Assembly (NCBI GenBank): GCA_032622095.1
Contig: CP136067.1
Location: forward strand, 193,588,052 to 193,652,051
Source: Siphonodentalium dalli
Taxonomy: Eukaryota > Mollusca > Scaphopoda > Gadilida > Siphonodentaliidae
Reading direction: 5' to 3'
Length of the DNA stretch: 64,000 nucleotides
Made by a program: the position numbers and the translations under genes. The number at the start of each line of letters is the position of its first letter. The stretch's first letter is position 1. Below, piece after piece: positions 47,201 through 59,008 of the stretch. The notes below the pieces were generated by a model. That model ran no database searches. It saw nothing but the letters and a program-made list of their open reading frames with translations, and had not been told where the DNA came from.

Positions 47201-48297
47201 ATGCAGATGGTGGCTTTATTGTGTACAATCAGACAGGGAATCGTTAATTTTTTCTGTAAATAAAATCATTTGTGGTTTATATCTTTCCTTCAAGCACTAT
47301 GTCATCATTTTCGCTCTCGTTTGATATCTTTAATCTTATTTGAATCAGTTTTCGTTCTGTTCACTTGTTTCACCCCAATAAAAGCATCTTTATCATTGAT
47401 AATCATGTTACTGAATTATTTCCTCATTCTTCTGGTTTAATAGTTTAGACCAAACAAACATTTTAATCTCATTACAGCTGATAAATCAGAATTAATCCTG
47501 TTTGTCATTCGATGCAAACATAAGCAGATATTTGTGAGAATGGGACTTCATTGCCTTTTATTTTATTCAAAACTTCATAAACTGGCTTATTATATTGGTG
47601 GTTTGCCCAGGTTTGACCTTATAATTTTTTGAACCAATAAAAGCATTTGTGTTTTAGATGTTACTATGTTATTAATCCCCCCAGCTCTGATATGTGACTA
47701 AATAGCTCCGCTCAAGCAAACATATAAATCTGGTCATTCAGTCCATTAATAAAATTTAATCTTGTTGATCATTGGATGCCTAACATGGAGTGCATAATTG
47801 GATTACTAGCTAACAGTTGATGTTTAATGAAAAAAGTATATAATTTTTTTGTTGGACTTTTCATCACACTGCGCTGTCGAATGAATTTGTGAAGGTAGTT
47901 ACCTCAGTCATGGATGGCAGAATCACTAAAAAAGATGTGAAGGTGGGTGGGTACCTCACTCAGGGATGGCAGAATCACTTAAAAGCAAGAGGGGGTGGCT
48001 TGACCTTCAGACGGGCACTTTTCTTAATGTAAATAAATCATTTGCACATGAGGCATGAGTCGGGCAAGGGATGGTGGGGGCAAGTTGGATGAAGAAAGTA
48101 TACAATTGTTCCCTTGGAATTTTGTTATATATCCTAGTTGGTATAAGTTAGAAGGTGGGGGTGTACTTAATTCAGAACCTCCATAAAAGGCTCCATTCAT
48201 CTGCCTGTTATCACTTTTCTGACAGAGAACTTTAGTGTATTGAACAAACAAGGCAGGGAATATATTTCTTTGTTAACATTTGTTCCTCAATAATCTA
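47201..48297. other. Non-coding DNA, nothing recognised
   Basis: A short duplicated stretch occurs near 47885-47985 (ACCTCAGTCATGGATGGCAG and ACCTCACTCAGGGATGGCAG). No gene. Confidence 0.4.
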
Positions 48298-48980
48298 CTT
48301 CACAGTAGGGAGTGGTCCCAACTTGAGATTGCATTTTGTTTGTGACTTTCGTGAGCCGATATTGCAATAAACATTGAATTAATTACCTGGGAGAAATTCC
48401 ATTATTGTAAGCGATGCAAAGCAAATGCCAATATCGCTCACAAAGTCACTTAAATTGGGCAATTTCGAGTTGGGACCTTCACCTACAGTGAAATACATAT
48501 ACAATATTAACCCTTTACCCAACAAACTGGCCAAAACCGGCCAAATAAAGCTTCAACAGCCTAAAATATCTTCGGTCTGTCTCAATAGAACCATACAAAT
48601 ATGGATATCATTGGAACCGGCTCATTAACCACATTGTGATGGTTACAGTTATACCCTGTGCCAATGCATTCTCTTATATATGCGAGTCGACCATAGGTCG
48701 CCTCGCATATATAAGAGAATGCATTGGCCTAAAAAAAATCTTTTTTTAACACTTTTTACCATTTTTTCTTACATTCTTTAACAATTTTATAATTTTTAAT
48801 GTGTTAAGCCAATGCATTCTCTTATATATGCGAGGCGACCTATATATCACCTGCACTGTTTTTTCAATGTTACACACTTCCCTGTCACAACATCAAAAAA
48901 GTTCCCAGGTTTTGCTCTGGTGGTATATGATCACTAGGTCATCGCTAGAGTAGAGATTCATGGTATGATCTACAATATAT
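48298..48980. mobile_element. GCCCGTAGAG-family copy split by MITE copy 8
   Basis: The left part (48340-48500: GTGAGCCGATATTGCAATAA, GAGTTGGGACCTTCACCTAC) and the right part (48855-48975: TTCCCTGTCACAAC, AGTTCCCAGGTTTTG, TAGAGTAGAGATTC) match the family in order, with a MITE between. Some sequence on the right of the MITE is missing. Confidence 0.7.
48507..48846 (+). mobile_element. piggyBac-type MITE, copy 8, right end deleted
   Basis: The left TTAACCCTTTACCC and first hairpin are intact. The second hairpin stops after its left arm and GGCGACCTAT, and neither the terminal repeat nor the second TTAA is present. The deletion point falls at the hairpin apex, where a replication or cruciform break is plausible. 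Confidence 0.88.
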
Positions 48981-49864
48981 CCAGTTCAAAGTTTACCACA
49001 ATAATTTGCACCAGATTTTAATTTTCTTGTTTCTTAAAGGTGCCATTACATGATTAAGTTTGCTTAATTCAGCAAGCTGAAGAGGTGAGATGCATCGTGT
49101 AATACCATGCCATTTCATACAGCTCAGCACTTTTTATTACCCATACAGGGAGCTGTATGGAAAGGGACCTAACCGTTTTTGCATACAGCACGGATCCCCT
49201 ATTAATGTCAAGTAGCAGTTAAATAACAGAATTCCTCCTGATATCTGATAAAAAACACATGTGTAGTTCACAATATTGGAGTCTAGTTAGTAAATATAAC
49301 CACAGACCAGTTAATTGTGATGGACAGTCTGTGAAAGATTTCCTGATAAAACAGTGCTTTTAAAAGTTTGCTGGATGGTGTAATGTGACCATCCAGCATA
49401 ACCCCCTGTGGTTACCGTTTGGAGCTTAATACAGCAAGCTTAATGGTGTAATGGCACCGTTAAAGTTTAAAAGCCAATGACTAATGAAAACCGTCTTAGT
49501 GCACAATCTAAAATTGTAGTTCTTCATTTTCCAGTCAATCCCCTTCTGATATTCTGAGTTTCTGACATATATTTCTTTGTTTTTAGATGATGACCTTGAG
49601 ACAGTGAAGGTCATGGTCACAGAGAACAGCAGGTGTAATTTTATTGGAATAACCTTGAGCTAAAATCCCTGCTGTGCAGAGCTCTGGGGTGGTATATGGG
49701 TTGCTAAAAGGTTCAGTCCCTTCTGACATAGCCATAGCCATAGCCTTGAGGTTACATGTATGTGGAAGTGTGTTTGCTGAAATGTTGTCTACAGAGGCAT
49801 GGCTGCTGGTAAAACTGGCTGTTACTCAATTAGGTATATATGTGTCTTACTCACCCCAGGTAAA
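48981..49864. other. Non-coding DNA with an inverted pair
   Basis: AAAGGTGCCATTACATGATT-AAGCTTGC-like sequence near 49038-49065 is inverted near 49425-49462 (CAGCAAGCTTAATGGTGTAA, TGGCACC). This suggests a foldback element of about 425 bp. Otherwise nothing recognised. Confidence 0.5.
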
Positions 49865-50885
49865 GTTGTCCTGCTAATTTGCTATGATGCTGGTGGGTCC
49901 TGTTGAATTTATGTGCTGCTGGTAGGGCAAATTGATGCTGTTAAGAAAAAGTACCATTATTTCACTTAAAGTTTTAACTGATGTTCATTTAGTTATGAGA
50001 GGGGTATTGAGACAGTCACCTAGTAATACCCCTAGTTAACTGGTCCTGATAATTTGCTATGATGCTGGTGGATCCTGTGGCGCTGGTAGGGCAAAGTGAA
50101 GCTGTTAAGAATATGTACCGTTATATTTTCTAAAGTTGTCATTTTCGCCGTGTTTGGCTGATCTGAACAAATCAAGAAAAAGGCACTGTATTTATAAAAC
50201 ATTCAAAAACATTAAACATGTATATACATTGTGAAATATTTGAATAATGGGTACCTTATTCATATTTAAATTCGCACAGTACTATTTTGCAAAAATTTAA
50301 AACTGAGTGAAAGTAGTACGTCTTCTGAGTTTAAACTAATTAACCACAGGGAAAACTAGATAGAGAATTATGGTCTGAAATATGTAAATCCGCCGTCAAT
50401 GTGTTTGATATATACTCATCAGATCCAAGACTTTCATGAAAATATTTTAGTCAGTTTTGAATTCGCACAGATATGTGCATGAATTTGAAGTGCGCGAATT
50501 TAAAACTGAGTGAAAAATATTACTGCGCGAATTTAAATACGAGTAAGGTATGTTGATTGTTGGAAACTGCCATAATTTAGAGGCTTGTTCTGTCAATTGC
50601 AAAAACCAGCATCACCATTATTAAAATATTTTAATATAAATATGTTCTTGAATGTTTCATACAGACACTGGCTTTTGCTCAAATCGCTCGGATTAGCCAA
50701 ACACCCCAAAAATGACAACTTTAGCAAAAATAACGTTACTTCTTCTTAACAGCATCACTTTGCTCTACCACCATCATAGTAATTCAACAGGAACCACCAG
50801 CATCATAGCAAATTAGCAGGACCACTTAACCAGGGGTATTACTAGGTGACTGTCTCAATACCCTGTTCATAAGGCCAAACAAAAT
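49865..50885. repeat. Large foldback with about 240-bp arms and a duplicated left arm
   Basis: The left arm, about 49996-50235 (GGGGTATTGAGACAGTCACC, TGCTATGATGCTGGTGG, GTTGTCATTTTCGCCG), is repeated inverted at about 50635-50885. The sequence TAATTTGCTATGATGCTGGT is also duplicated directly at 49877 and 50050. The loop holds a smaller inverted-repeat element at 50268-50550. Confidence 0.8.
50268..50550. mobile_element. Small inverted-repeat element in foldback loop
   Basis: GGTACCTTATTCATATTTAA at the left pairs with TTAAATACGAGTAAGGTA at the right. Repeated AATTCGCACAG and AATTTAAAACTGAGTGAAA pieces occur inside. Nested within the larger foldback. Confidence 0.6.
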
Positions 50886-51362
50886 ACTACCTGTGTTTAG
50901 TGTTACATGGTCTAAAATAAATAGGGTAGGTAGGTAGGAATTTTTTTTTTTTTAATTTTTTTATTCTGAATTCCATTGGTCATTGACAATTCAATCTAGA
51001 AAGCTTCACAATTCAGATTAATTGAAATGTTCAATAATAAATACTGTTATCTTGAATTAGTCAAAGCACTACACTAATAAAACTGATTATAAACATTTTT
51101 ATAGGAGAGGTTTGAAAATGGTTAAGATACTTTTCGATGCCCTTCCCACTGAACAAAACAAAAAAATATCTGTGTCTACAGTCCAATAAAAAGTTTTGGG
51201 TAAGCACCATTTTCTAGGGTAGGTAAGGAAACCCTAAACAGATATTATATTTTTGGCCTATCTAAATGAACATCAGCTGAACATCCCTATATATGAACCC
51301 TATTAGTGTTTATCTGTCTGTTGTCAGCTAACTATGTCTGAATATCTTACAGATATGGAATA
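50886..51362. other. Non-coding DNA, nothing recognised
   Basis: A T-run lies at about 50941-50955; AGGGTAGGTAGG occurs twice (about 50920 and 51215). No gene. Confidence 0.4.
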
Positions 51363-51480
51363 TACAGTAATGCCCTATGCTTTCCGATGAATGGCAACAA
51401 GCCATATTTCCGACTAAATCCTGAAAAGTTACCCATAATTCTGCTGTGGTTATGGAGTCGATTACTTAGGGCCCTTAGGG
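51363..51480. mobile_element. TA-flanked mariner-like foldback, half copy
   Basis: The left terminus CAGTAATGCCCTA is joined directly to the right arm (TTTCCGATGAATGGCAACAA through AGTCGATTACTTAGGGC). Most of the left arm is deleted. Confidence 0.7.
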
Positions 51481-51594
51481 CCTATATGTCCATTTCATCT
51501 ATACTCTTTTTACGACTGTTCTGCACATATGATTGTGAGGTGGTTCCATTGTTCCATCAAATCATCAGGCCTCAAAGTATAGTGCTAGTCATTT

Positions 51595-51945
51595 AGTTTA
51601 GCATCACCAAATTCATCCTCTGGAGACCTCATCTGCTATGGGAGACATAGATATAGTTTTAAATTCCCAGATGGTGATGTGCACCCATTGAGCACCTCGA
51701 TTATGCGTTTGTCGTCTGCCAATTTGGGCATATAGAGAAACGATACTTAAAAAGAAATCAGAAGAAAGATAAAAACGTGTTAATTTTATAATAAAGATAC
51801 TTTCCAGAGAAGATGAGGCCCAAGCAGAATGAGGTCCCCAGAGGGTGAATTTAGTGATGTTAGTCCAATTTTCAGGGTAGGGATCACTAATTTCACCCTC
51901 TGGGGACCTCATTTTGCTAATGTCCACCAGGTTTTGAGGCCTGCA
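51595..51945. mobile_element. GAGGTCCCC hairpin element, long form
   Basis: CATCACCAAATTCATCCTCT at the left, then a 200-bp unique spacer sharing CACCTCGATTATGC with 63240. It ends with the palindrome GAATGAGGTCCCCAGAGGG to CCCTCTGGGGACCTCATT (about 51828-51912). Confidence 0.75.
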
Positions 51946-52423
51946 AATCATCTACAGTAAGTAAACCAGTCCTCATAATTTGCTACAGCAATCAGAAATA
52001 CCGAAGCCATTTGCTGAAGCAAACTGGGACATGATAAAGGGATGCCAAAGTGGATTGCCGAAGCCGAACAATCGGAATTAAGAAGTCTGAGTAGATATAT
52101 TGGTAATACTGGCCGCAAAAAATGTCACAACGGCGGCAATTTAATTTCACTTTATGATCTATTAGAAAATTTTGAAGAAAAAAAAAGAACAGCTATGAAC
52201 ATATAAAATAGCTGTACAGGTACTCTTGTTAGACACATTTTGGTTATTTACGTTTTACATATGACCATATTAGTTTAGAAAAGATGTACAATTGGACTCA
52301 GCAGCATTTATAAATATTTTTAACTTTCAGTTGTAAGCAACTGTGTGGGTGGAAACTTTGTCACCTCGGTGCACCTTAAAACTTACACATGCCAACAGTG
52401 CAGCAACAAGGAAAATGGTTAGT
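51946..52423. other. Non-coding DNA, nothing recognised
   Basis: No gene or repeat recognised. Confidence 0.4.
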
Positions 52424-52824
52424 TTAACCCTTTACCCAACAGAAGGGCCCTGTGCCAATGCATTCTCTTATATATGCGAGTCGACCATAGGTCGCCTCGC
52501 ATATATAAGAGAATGCATTGGCCTAACACATTAAAAATTATAAAATTGTTAAAGAATGTAAGAAAAAATGGTAAAAAGTGTTAAAAAATGTTTTTTTTTT
52601 AGGCCAATGCATTCTCTTATATATGCGAGGCGACCTATGGTCGACTCGCATATATAAGAGAATGCATTGGCACAGGGCATAACTGTAACTAGCACAATGT
52701 GGTCAAGGAGCCGGTTCCAATGATATCCATATTTGTATGGTTCTATTGAGAAAGATCGAAGATATTTTAGGCTGTTGAAGCTTTATCTGGCCGGTTTTGG
52801 CCGGTTTGTTGGGTAAAGGTTTAA
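52424..52824 (-). mobile_element. piggyBac-type MITE with paired hairpins, copy 9
   Basis: TTAA at 52424-52427 and 52821-52824. The right terminus has one change (GGGTAAAGGT). Both hairpins are intact; 401 bp. Confidence 0.92.
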
Positions 52825-52876
52825 ATATCTTTGATACCTAAAATTATTGAAAATATATTTGAAAATATGATTAGTT

Positions 52877-53336
52877 TTAAAGGTACTCTATCCGATTTAA
52901 CGCTCCTAAAATACTATTTATTTGACTTTGGGGGTTAAAAAATATTTTATTCGAGTCGAGGAACCCACCCATCAAAGCTCAGAGTGATCAGATATTGATT
53001 TTTTGAAGTTAGTTATTTCTATTATTTGTGGCCCAGAAACACGCCATCAAATGGATGGTCTCGGTCAAAATTGTGGATGAAGATGGACAACTCTAAAAAC
53101 AAGTGGTAATATAGCCAAATTTTGTGAATACTCAAGTGACAATACGGCGATATTTCGTTGAACAAAATGTTGATAAATAACATGTTTTGGGAAATTTGAT
53201 ACCATAGTTGATTAGTGGTTAGCATTATTTTGATGCAATAAATCGATTCAGATAACAAAAGCGTATTTTGAAGAAATGTTGATGTTGTTGTATCTTGATG
53301 ATATGGGGACCCTCTGATCGGATTGAGTACCTTTAA
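52877..53336 (+). mobile_element. TTAA-flanked AAAGGTACTC foldback, copy 5
   Basis: TTAA at 52877-52880 and 53333-53336, with AGGTACTCTATCCG and CGGATTGAGTACCT ends. Only 52 bp separate it from MITE copy 9. Confidence 0.85.
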
Positions 53337-53439
53337 ATACTATAGTATAGGACTATAGCCATGTAAATAGCCACCAGCATGTGTGTAACAAGAGACCTGT
53401 ACAGCTAACATAGTTGATGTCTATTATATCCCCCTTTTT

Positions 53440-53640
53440 CAGCTTAGAAGATTTTCGCAACATGTAAAAACAATTTCCGAGCTTTTATTCTTACATTTTT
53501 AGTCTGTCCGACTTTTTTTGGTGGAGTTTATCCCCTTTTTTCAACTTTTTTTGCAACATGCATAATTTTGTTCTAGCTTTTATTCCTACATTTTTCGGTC
53601 AATAGGTTTAGGGTTAGGGTTAGGGGTTAGGGTTGTGCAC
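53440..53640 (+). repeat. Dispersed repeat ending in short telomere-like TTAGGG run
   Basis: CATGCATAATTTTGTTC, CTTTTATTCCTACATTTTTC and GGTCAATAGG are followed by about four imperfect TTAGGG units (53604-53635). The same arrangement recurs at 55510-55660 with a more decayed run. GAGCTTTTATTC also occurs internally at 53480. Confidence 0.7.
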
Positions 53641-53786
53641 CTGCAATGGGAATCTGTTATTTTATTATTTTAACTAAATGTTTACTGACATGTGAAACAT
53701 GTTAGTGTTTTAAAAACAGGGGGGGGGGTATCCTTAGTCCCATTGGGACAGTCACACCTCTAGTTATTCCAAGCCCATGTTCAGCA

Positions 53787-53994
53787 TACAGTAATGCCCT
53801 AAATAATCGACTCCTTAACCACAGCAGAATTATGGGTAACTTTTCAGGATTTAGTCAGAAATATGGCTTGTTGCCATTCATCTCACTGAGAGCTTTCTGA
53901 TGAATGGCAACAAGCCATATTTCCGACTAAATCCTGAAAAGTTACCCATAATTCTGCTGTGGTTAAGGAGTCGATTATTTAGGGCATTACTGTA
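53787..53994. mobile_element. TA-flanked mariner-like foldback, copy 3
   Basis: TA-CAGTAATGCCCTAAATAATC to GATTATTTAGGGCATTACTG-TA. The arms are about 95 bp and almost perfect, with a loop of about 15 nt at TCTCACTGAGAG. Confidence 0.9.
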
Positions 53995-54041
53995 GCTACC
54001 GACATTCGACCCCACATCTCTGTTGTGATTCTCGTTTCTCC

Positions 54042-54441
54042 TTAACCCTTTACCCAACAAACCGGCCAAAACCGGCCAAATAAAGCTTCAACAGCCTAAA
54101 ATATCTTCGGTCTGTCTCAATAGAACCATACAAATATGGATATCATTGGAACCGGCTCCTTGACCACATTGTGATAGTTACAGTTATGCCCTGTGCCAAT
54201 GCATTCTCTTATATATGCGAGTCGACCATAGGTCGCCTCGCATATATAAGAGAATGCATTGGCCTAAAAAAAATCTTTTTTTAACACTTTTTACCATTTT
54301 TTCTTACATTCTTTAACAATTTTATAATTTTTAATGTGTTAAGCCAATGCATTCTCTTATATATGCGAGGCGACCTATGGTCGACTCGCATATATAAGAG
54401 AATGCATTGGCACAGGGCCCTTCTGTTGGGTAAAGGGTTAA
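54042..54441 (+). mobile_element. piggyBac-type MITE with paired hairpins, copy 10
   Basis: TTAA at 54042-54045 and 54438-54441, 400 bp, both ends perfect and both hairpins intact (about 54195-54263 and 54345-54412). This is the best reference copy in the window. Confidence 0.95.
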
Positions 54442-56039
54442 TTCCATGCACAAGATAATAGTACTGAGTGGTTGTATTGGGCTATAAAATTACCACCATG
54501 TAAAAAAAAAACACCCTATATCCTTGAACCAGAGAATAGTGCTGGGCGGTTGTATTGGGCACAAAAAATTACCGCTGTAGTTTGAAAATCACACCGGATT
54601 TTCCTTCCACCCATCGACCACATGGTCTTCCTTGCCTAAATCATACTTTTGATTTGGAAATTTCAGTTTGTATTTGCCATTGTACCCAGACCCCTGATAT
54701 TTTTGCAGTTATCTTTTCCCTCATTTTATGAAATGACTCATTAAATTTGTTTTGGACAGTGAAACACAGACCGGTGATCAAATACACAAGCGGACCTGTA
54801 CGAAACAACCCTTTTTATATTGATTTACGCTCCCTTTATTTTTTTTTGGGCACCACCGACCAAGCGGAAACCCTGCCTCTAGGCTAGTTCCTGGTCCAGT
54901 CTCACTACACGTGTCTCAACAAAACATGATGCGAACTTTCAATATCAGGTTGCGGTATAAAATATAACCTTGTGTAATCATTATCTCAAAACTAAAATAA
55001 ATTCATTCAGCGAGTGCTATAGTTTGTTGTCTCCCTTCCGCTCAATTTTGACACTTATTCCGTGGTAATTATCTAGTGATGACCTACATGCCATTCATGG
55101 GCGATGGTGCATCAAGTAACATTGAAATGTTGTTTAAAAAAACATCAGGTTAATTACCCTGACCTCCAGCCACAGTCACTGATGGAGTGTGGCCAGGGGA
55201 GGTAATCTGTAAGGTGATACACGTCACAGGGTAAATTAAGGTAATATGCCATCATCCATAGTCAACTAAGCATCAAAATAAACACTTGTATCAAATTGCA
55301 AAGAAAATCACTTTCATGATAAATGTTTATATATGTCAAAATAGATGGTTCTACCAATCAATTGTACACGTGCCTCAACTGAAAGATTAGATATTCTTTC
55401 CGTATCATATTATAACAATAGACAAGATCATAACAAATGCTATTTGTCCACACAATGAAGTTTGTTATACCCCCCCCCCCCCCCTACCCCCCTCACATGG
55501 TGAAGTAGCCATCTTTTTCAACTTACAAAATCTTCTCAATATGCATAATTTTGTCCGAGCTTTTATTCCTACATTTTTCAGTCAATAGGTTTTAGGATTT
55601 GGATTAAGGGTTAAGAGGTTCAAGATTAGTGTTAGGGCTTAGGGGATTTAGGGTTACCTGTTCACATAATTTCAGTGCCCAATATACAGTAATGGCTACT
55701 ACATTCAAATAACATGTTGAATACGGGGGTATACCTCAGTCCCATCTGGGACAGGCCCATTTCTAGTTATTAATTAATATTGGTTAAAAATATCATGTCT
55801 AAGGCGTTTTGTACTGTGTGAAATACCCATGATGGCACTTTGAACTGGAATAGAATTACTGTAACTTCATTCTCACAACTAATGCGGGAATAAAATTGAA
55901 ATTTTTATTTCTATTACTTTCACTCAGCATTTTGTCCATCTGAACCGAAAACCTACAGGTCATAATTATGCAAAATATTTTGCGCTTTCGTTATGTATAT
56001 TTCTCATTGTGATGAAGTCAAGCTTCAGCTATTGCCATG
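54442..56039. other. Non-coding DNA with scattered simple repeats
   Basis: A short duplication, TGGTTGTATTGGGC at 54469 and 54558; a C-run at about 55468-55484; the second copy of the telomere-like repeat at 55510-55660. TACCTCAGTCCCATCTGGGACAG-like text at 55730 matches 53730. No gene recognised. Confidence 0.5.
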
Positions 56040-58440
56040 GGTTGGCATCCGTGATCCGTCCGTCAACAATTTCCTTTGGCTCACCCTACAGGCCACATCC
56101 CTCATCCGATCATCACCAAACTTCAAATAGATCTTTGGGGTGATTTGAAATTTGAATCCATCGGCACACCCTACAGCACATTTATTGGAGAAATGTTTTG
56201 AAAATTTACAGGCATGTTTACGATCACATCTCGATGGGAGCTATCAAATTTTAGCGATTTTTGTTAAAAAACATGGCCACCAGCAGCCATCATGGTATGG
56301 TATGGTTTATTGAGATTCCGCTGATGATTTTACGGCACACCTCCATATGGGGTCATACATGTAAAAAAGAATATACATATCAACATAAAACAAAGAGAGT
56401 TCCTTAAAACAAGTATATAGTCCTGCACAAATTTTGACAACAGAGCTGGTACAATGGCGCATAATGTGAAGCCGAAAGTTCCGAAAGAAGTTGGGTTGAG
56501 TCCAGGTTGTTTATGGAGGGTATGAAACCTGAACTGACATCTCATGCAAGCCACTAAGTCTTTCGGCGAACACTTCACCCCACGAAACTCAGTACGCCAG
56601 CGCAAGCTCTTTCATGGTGAAGTCAATATATCGGCGCATATTCAGATCAGCGAACCGAGAAACTCTGTACACCAGGCAATGAGATAAACACATATTCAGA
56701 TTAGTGAAAGTCCAAGTCCTTTAAAGTCAATACATAAACACATATAATACATAACCACATAGTCAGACCAGAGCAAGTACTGAGAATCTCTGTATCCAGA
56801 GCAAGGTGTAGCGCATATTCAGATCGGCCCACTGCAAAACTCTGTATACATAAAGTCCATCATGATAGAGTTGGTGTAACGCATGTACACAACGAAGATC
56901 CAGGCTCCCAGTAAAAGTCCACAGCAGCAGAATGATGATGAATCGAACACATTTCACACTCTTCAACTGCACCAGCACAATAAAATTGACATTCACTAAA
57001 CTTGTCAAAATTGAAGGGGTTAAAAGTTTAAGATAAAATTAGTCCGAAAGTAAAATTGTCTGAAACTGTAAGACAGCCTCTCCCAATTCTGTGCATGCAG
57101 GATGGTAATTGTAGCAGAATAAACGGATTTGAGGTGGCAAAGTTCGGGATGAACACTGAAGTATGGTCCATGCCCGATTAAAAAGTGTCAGTAATATATA
57201 AGCACATCTGACACACTCGCGAAATCCTATAATACACGAAGAAACATTAAAAGTTTTGAGCGGCCTCTCCAGCACACATCCTTCCTCGACACCATGACTA
57301 TTACTCTTTGCATGACTAAATCCTTTAGCACTTCCGACAGAACAAATCCCTCATCTGATCACCACAAAACTTCATATGGATCTTCGGGGTGACCTCAAGA
57401 TGGGAGCCATCGATAATTTCCGAAATTCGTTAAAATGCAGCAGTCATCTTGGAATTTACTCTTTGCATGACTGAATTCTTTAGCACACCGTACAAGTCAC
57501 ATCTCTCATCCGATCGTCAATAAACTTCATATGGATCTGCGGGGTGACCTCTATATTTTTCCCGAAATTCATTAAAAAATATGGCCACCAGCAGCCATCT
57601 TGGATTTTACTCTTTGTGTGACTAAATGCTTTGGCACACCCTACAGGTTACATCCCTCATCTGATCGTCAATAAACTTCAATTGGATCTTCCATGGTGAC
57701 CTCAAGATGGGAGCCATCAATTATTTCTAAAATTTGATAAAAAACATGGCCGCCAACAATGGCCCAGCAGCCATCTTGGATTTCAAATTTGAATCCACCG
57801 GAACAACCTGCAGCCCACATTTATTGGAGAATTGTTTTTACAATTTGTGCACAGGCATGTTTAGGATCACATCTAGATGGGAGTCATCAAATTTGAATTC
57901 GATGAAAAACATGGACGCTGGCACGAATCTTAGATTTTACTCTTTTCATGATTAAATCCTTTGGCACACCCTACAGACCAAATCCCTCATCCGATCATCA
58001 CCAAACTTTATATGGATCCTCAGTGTGACTTTCCAAAATTCATAGAAAAACATGCCTGCCAGCAGCCATCTTGGAATTGACTCTTTGCATGTCTACAGGC
58101 CACATCCCTCTTCTGATTGTCGCAAAATTTCATATGAATTTTCGGGGTGACCTCTAGATGGGAGCCATCGATAATTTTCGAAATTCATTGGAAAAACATG
58201 GCTTGCCAGTGGCCATCTTGGATTTTGCTCTTTGCATGACTAAATCCTTTGGCACACATCTATAGGCCATATCCCTCATCCAATTGTCTCCAAACTTCAT
58301 ATGGATCTTCGGAGTGACCTCTAGATGGCAGCCATTGATTATTTCCTAAAATCATTACAAAAACATGGTTGCCAGCAGCCATCTTGATTTCAAATCTGAA
58401 TCGATCGGCACAGCCTGCAGCCCACATTTATTGGTGAAAT
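56040..58440 (+). repeat. Degenerate tandem array, units about 150-165 bp
   Basis: About eight or nine units share CTACAGGCCACATCCCTCAT, CACCAAACTTCATATGGATC, GGTGACCTCTAGATGGGAGC and AACATGGC-GCCAGCAGCCATC. The units then read TTGGATTTTACTCTTTGCAT. A retroelement-like insert interrupts the array at about 56291-57290. Frames are not kept between units, so I do not treat it as coding. Confidence 0.8.
56291..57290 (-). mobile_element. Probable retroelement 3' end inserted in the array
   Basis: Read on the minus strand, about 1 kb of sequence unlike the array ends with CTCAATAAACCATACCATAC and a short (ACCAT)n tail abutting an array unit. A short tandem tail is typical of CR1-like LINE 3' ends. 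The minus-strand frames inside (57275-57039, 57008-56763, 56605-56330) show no reverse transcriptase motif. Confidence 0.5.
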
Positions 58441-58791
58441 GTTTGAAATGAAAATAATTTCATCTACACAATATAAGCCCTTTACTAAAACTTTTTGACC
58501 TTCCTCCTTTTTTATTATATTCAGGAAAAAGTAACTCCTTCCCAAGTTGAGCTACAGTGTCATTGACACTTAAATTCTAAGACAAACCAAATTTACATTC
58601 ATACCTGTTTAGCTTCTGACATCTGTAATTTATGACTATAATATTGATATTCAGGTATGCCAAAAGCAACAAAGGGCAAAGCGGGGTACAACTTCCAGAA
58701 AAGGGTACTTTTTTAATCGGAGATATTGGCATAAATTTTGAAAAGGCAACGTCTTTTTAAAGCACTTTCCAGGACCTCCCTCCCCTCCTCT

Positions 58792-59008
58792 TACAGTAAT
58801 GTCCTAAGTAATTGACTCCTTAACCACAGCAGAATTATGGGTAACTTTTCAGGATTTAGTCGGAAATATGGCTTGTTGCCATTCATCGGAAAGCTCTCAG
58901 TGAGAGCTTTCCTATGAATGGCAACAAGCCATATTTCCGACTAAATCCTGAAAAGTTACCCATAATTCTGCTGTGGTTAAGGAGTCAATTACTTAGGGCA
59001 TTACTGTA
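58792..59008. mobile_element. TA-flanked mariner-like foldback, copy 4
   Basis: TA-CAGTAATGTCCTAAGTAATT to AATTACTTAGGGCATTACTG-TA, with arms of about 100 bp and a centre at GAAAGCTCTCAGTGAGAGCTTTC that is itself palindromic. It is the most complete copy. Confidence 0.9.

Noticed and set aside
52941-52975. B-box-like GATTCGAGTC sequences, possible tRNA
   Set aside because: They belong to the AAAGGTACTC element, recur in every copy, and no tRNA cloverleaf surrounds them.
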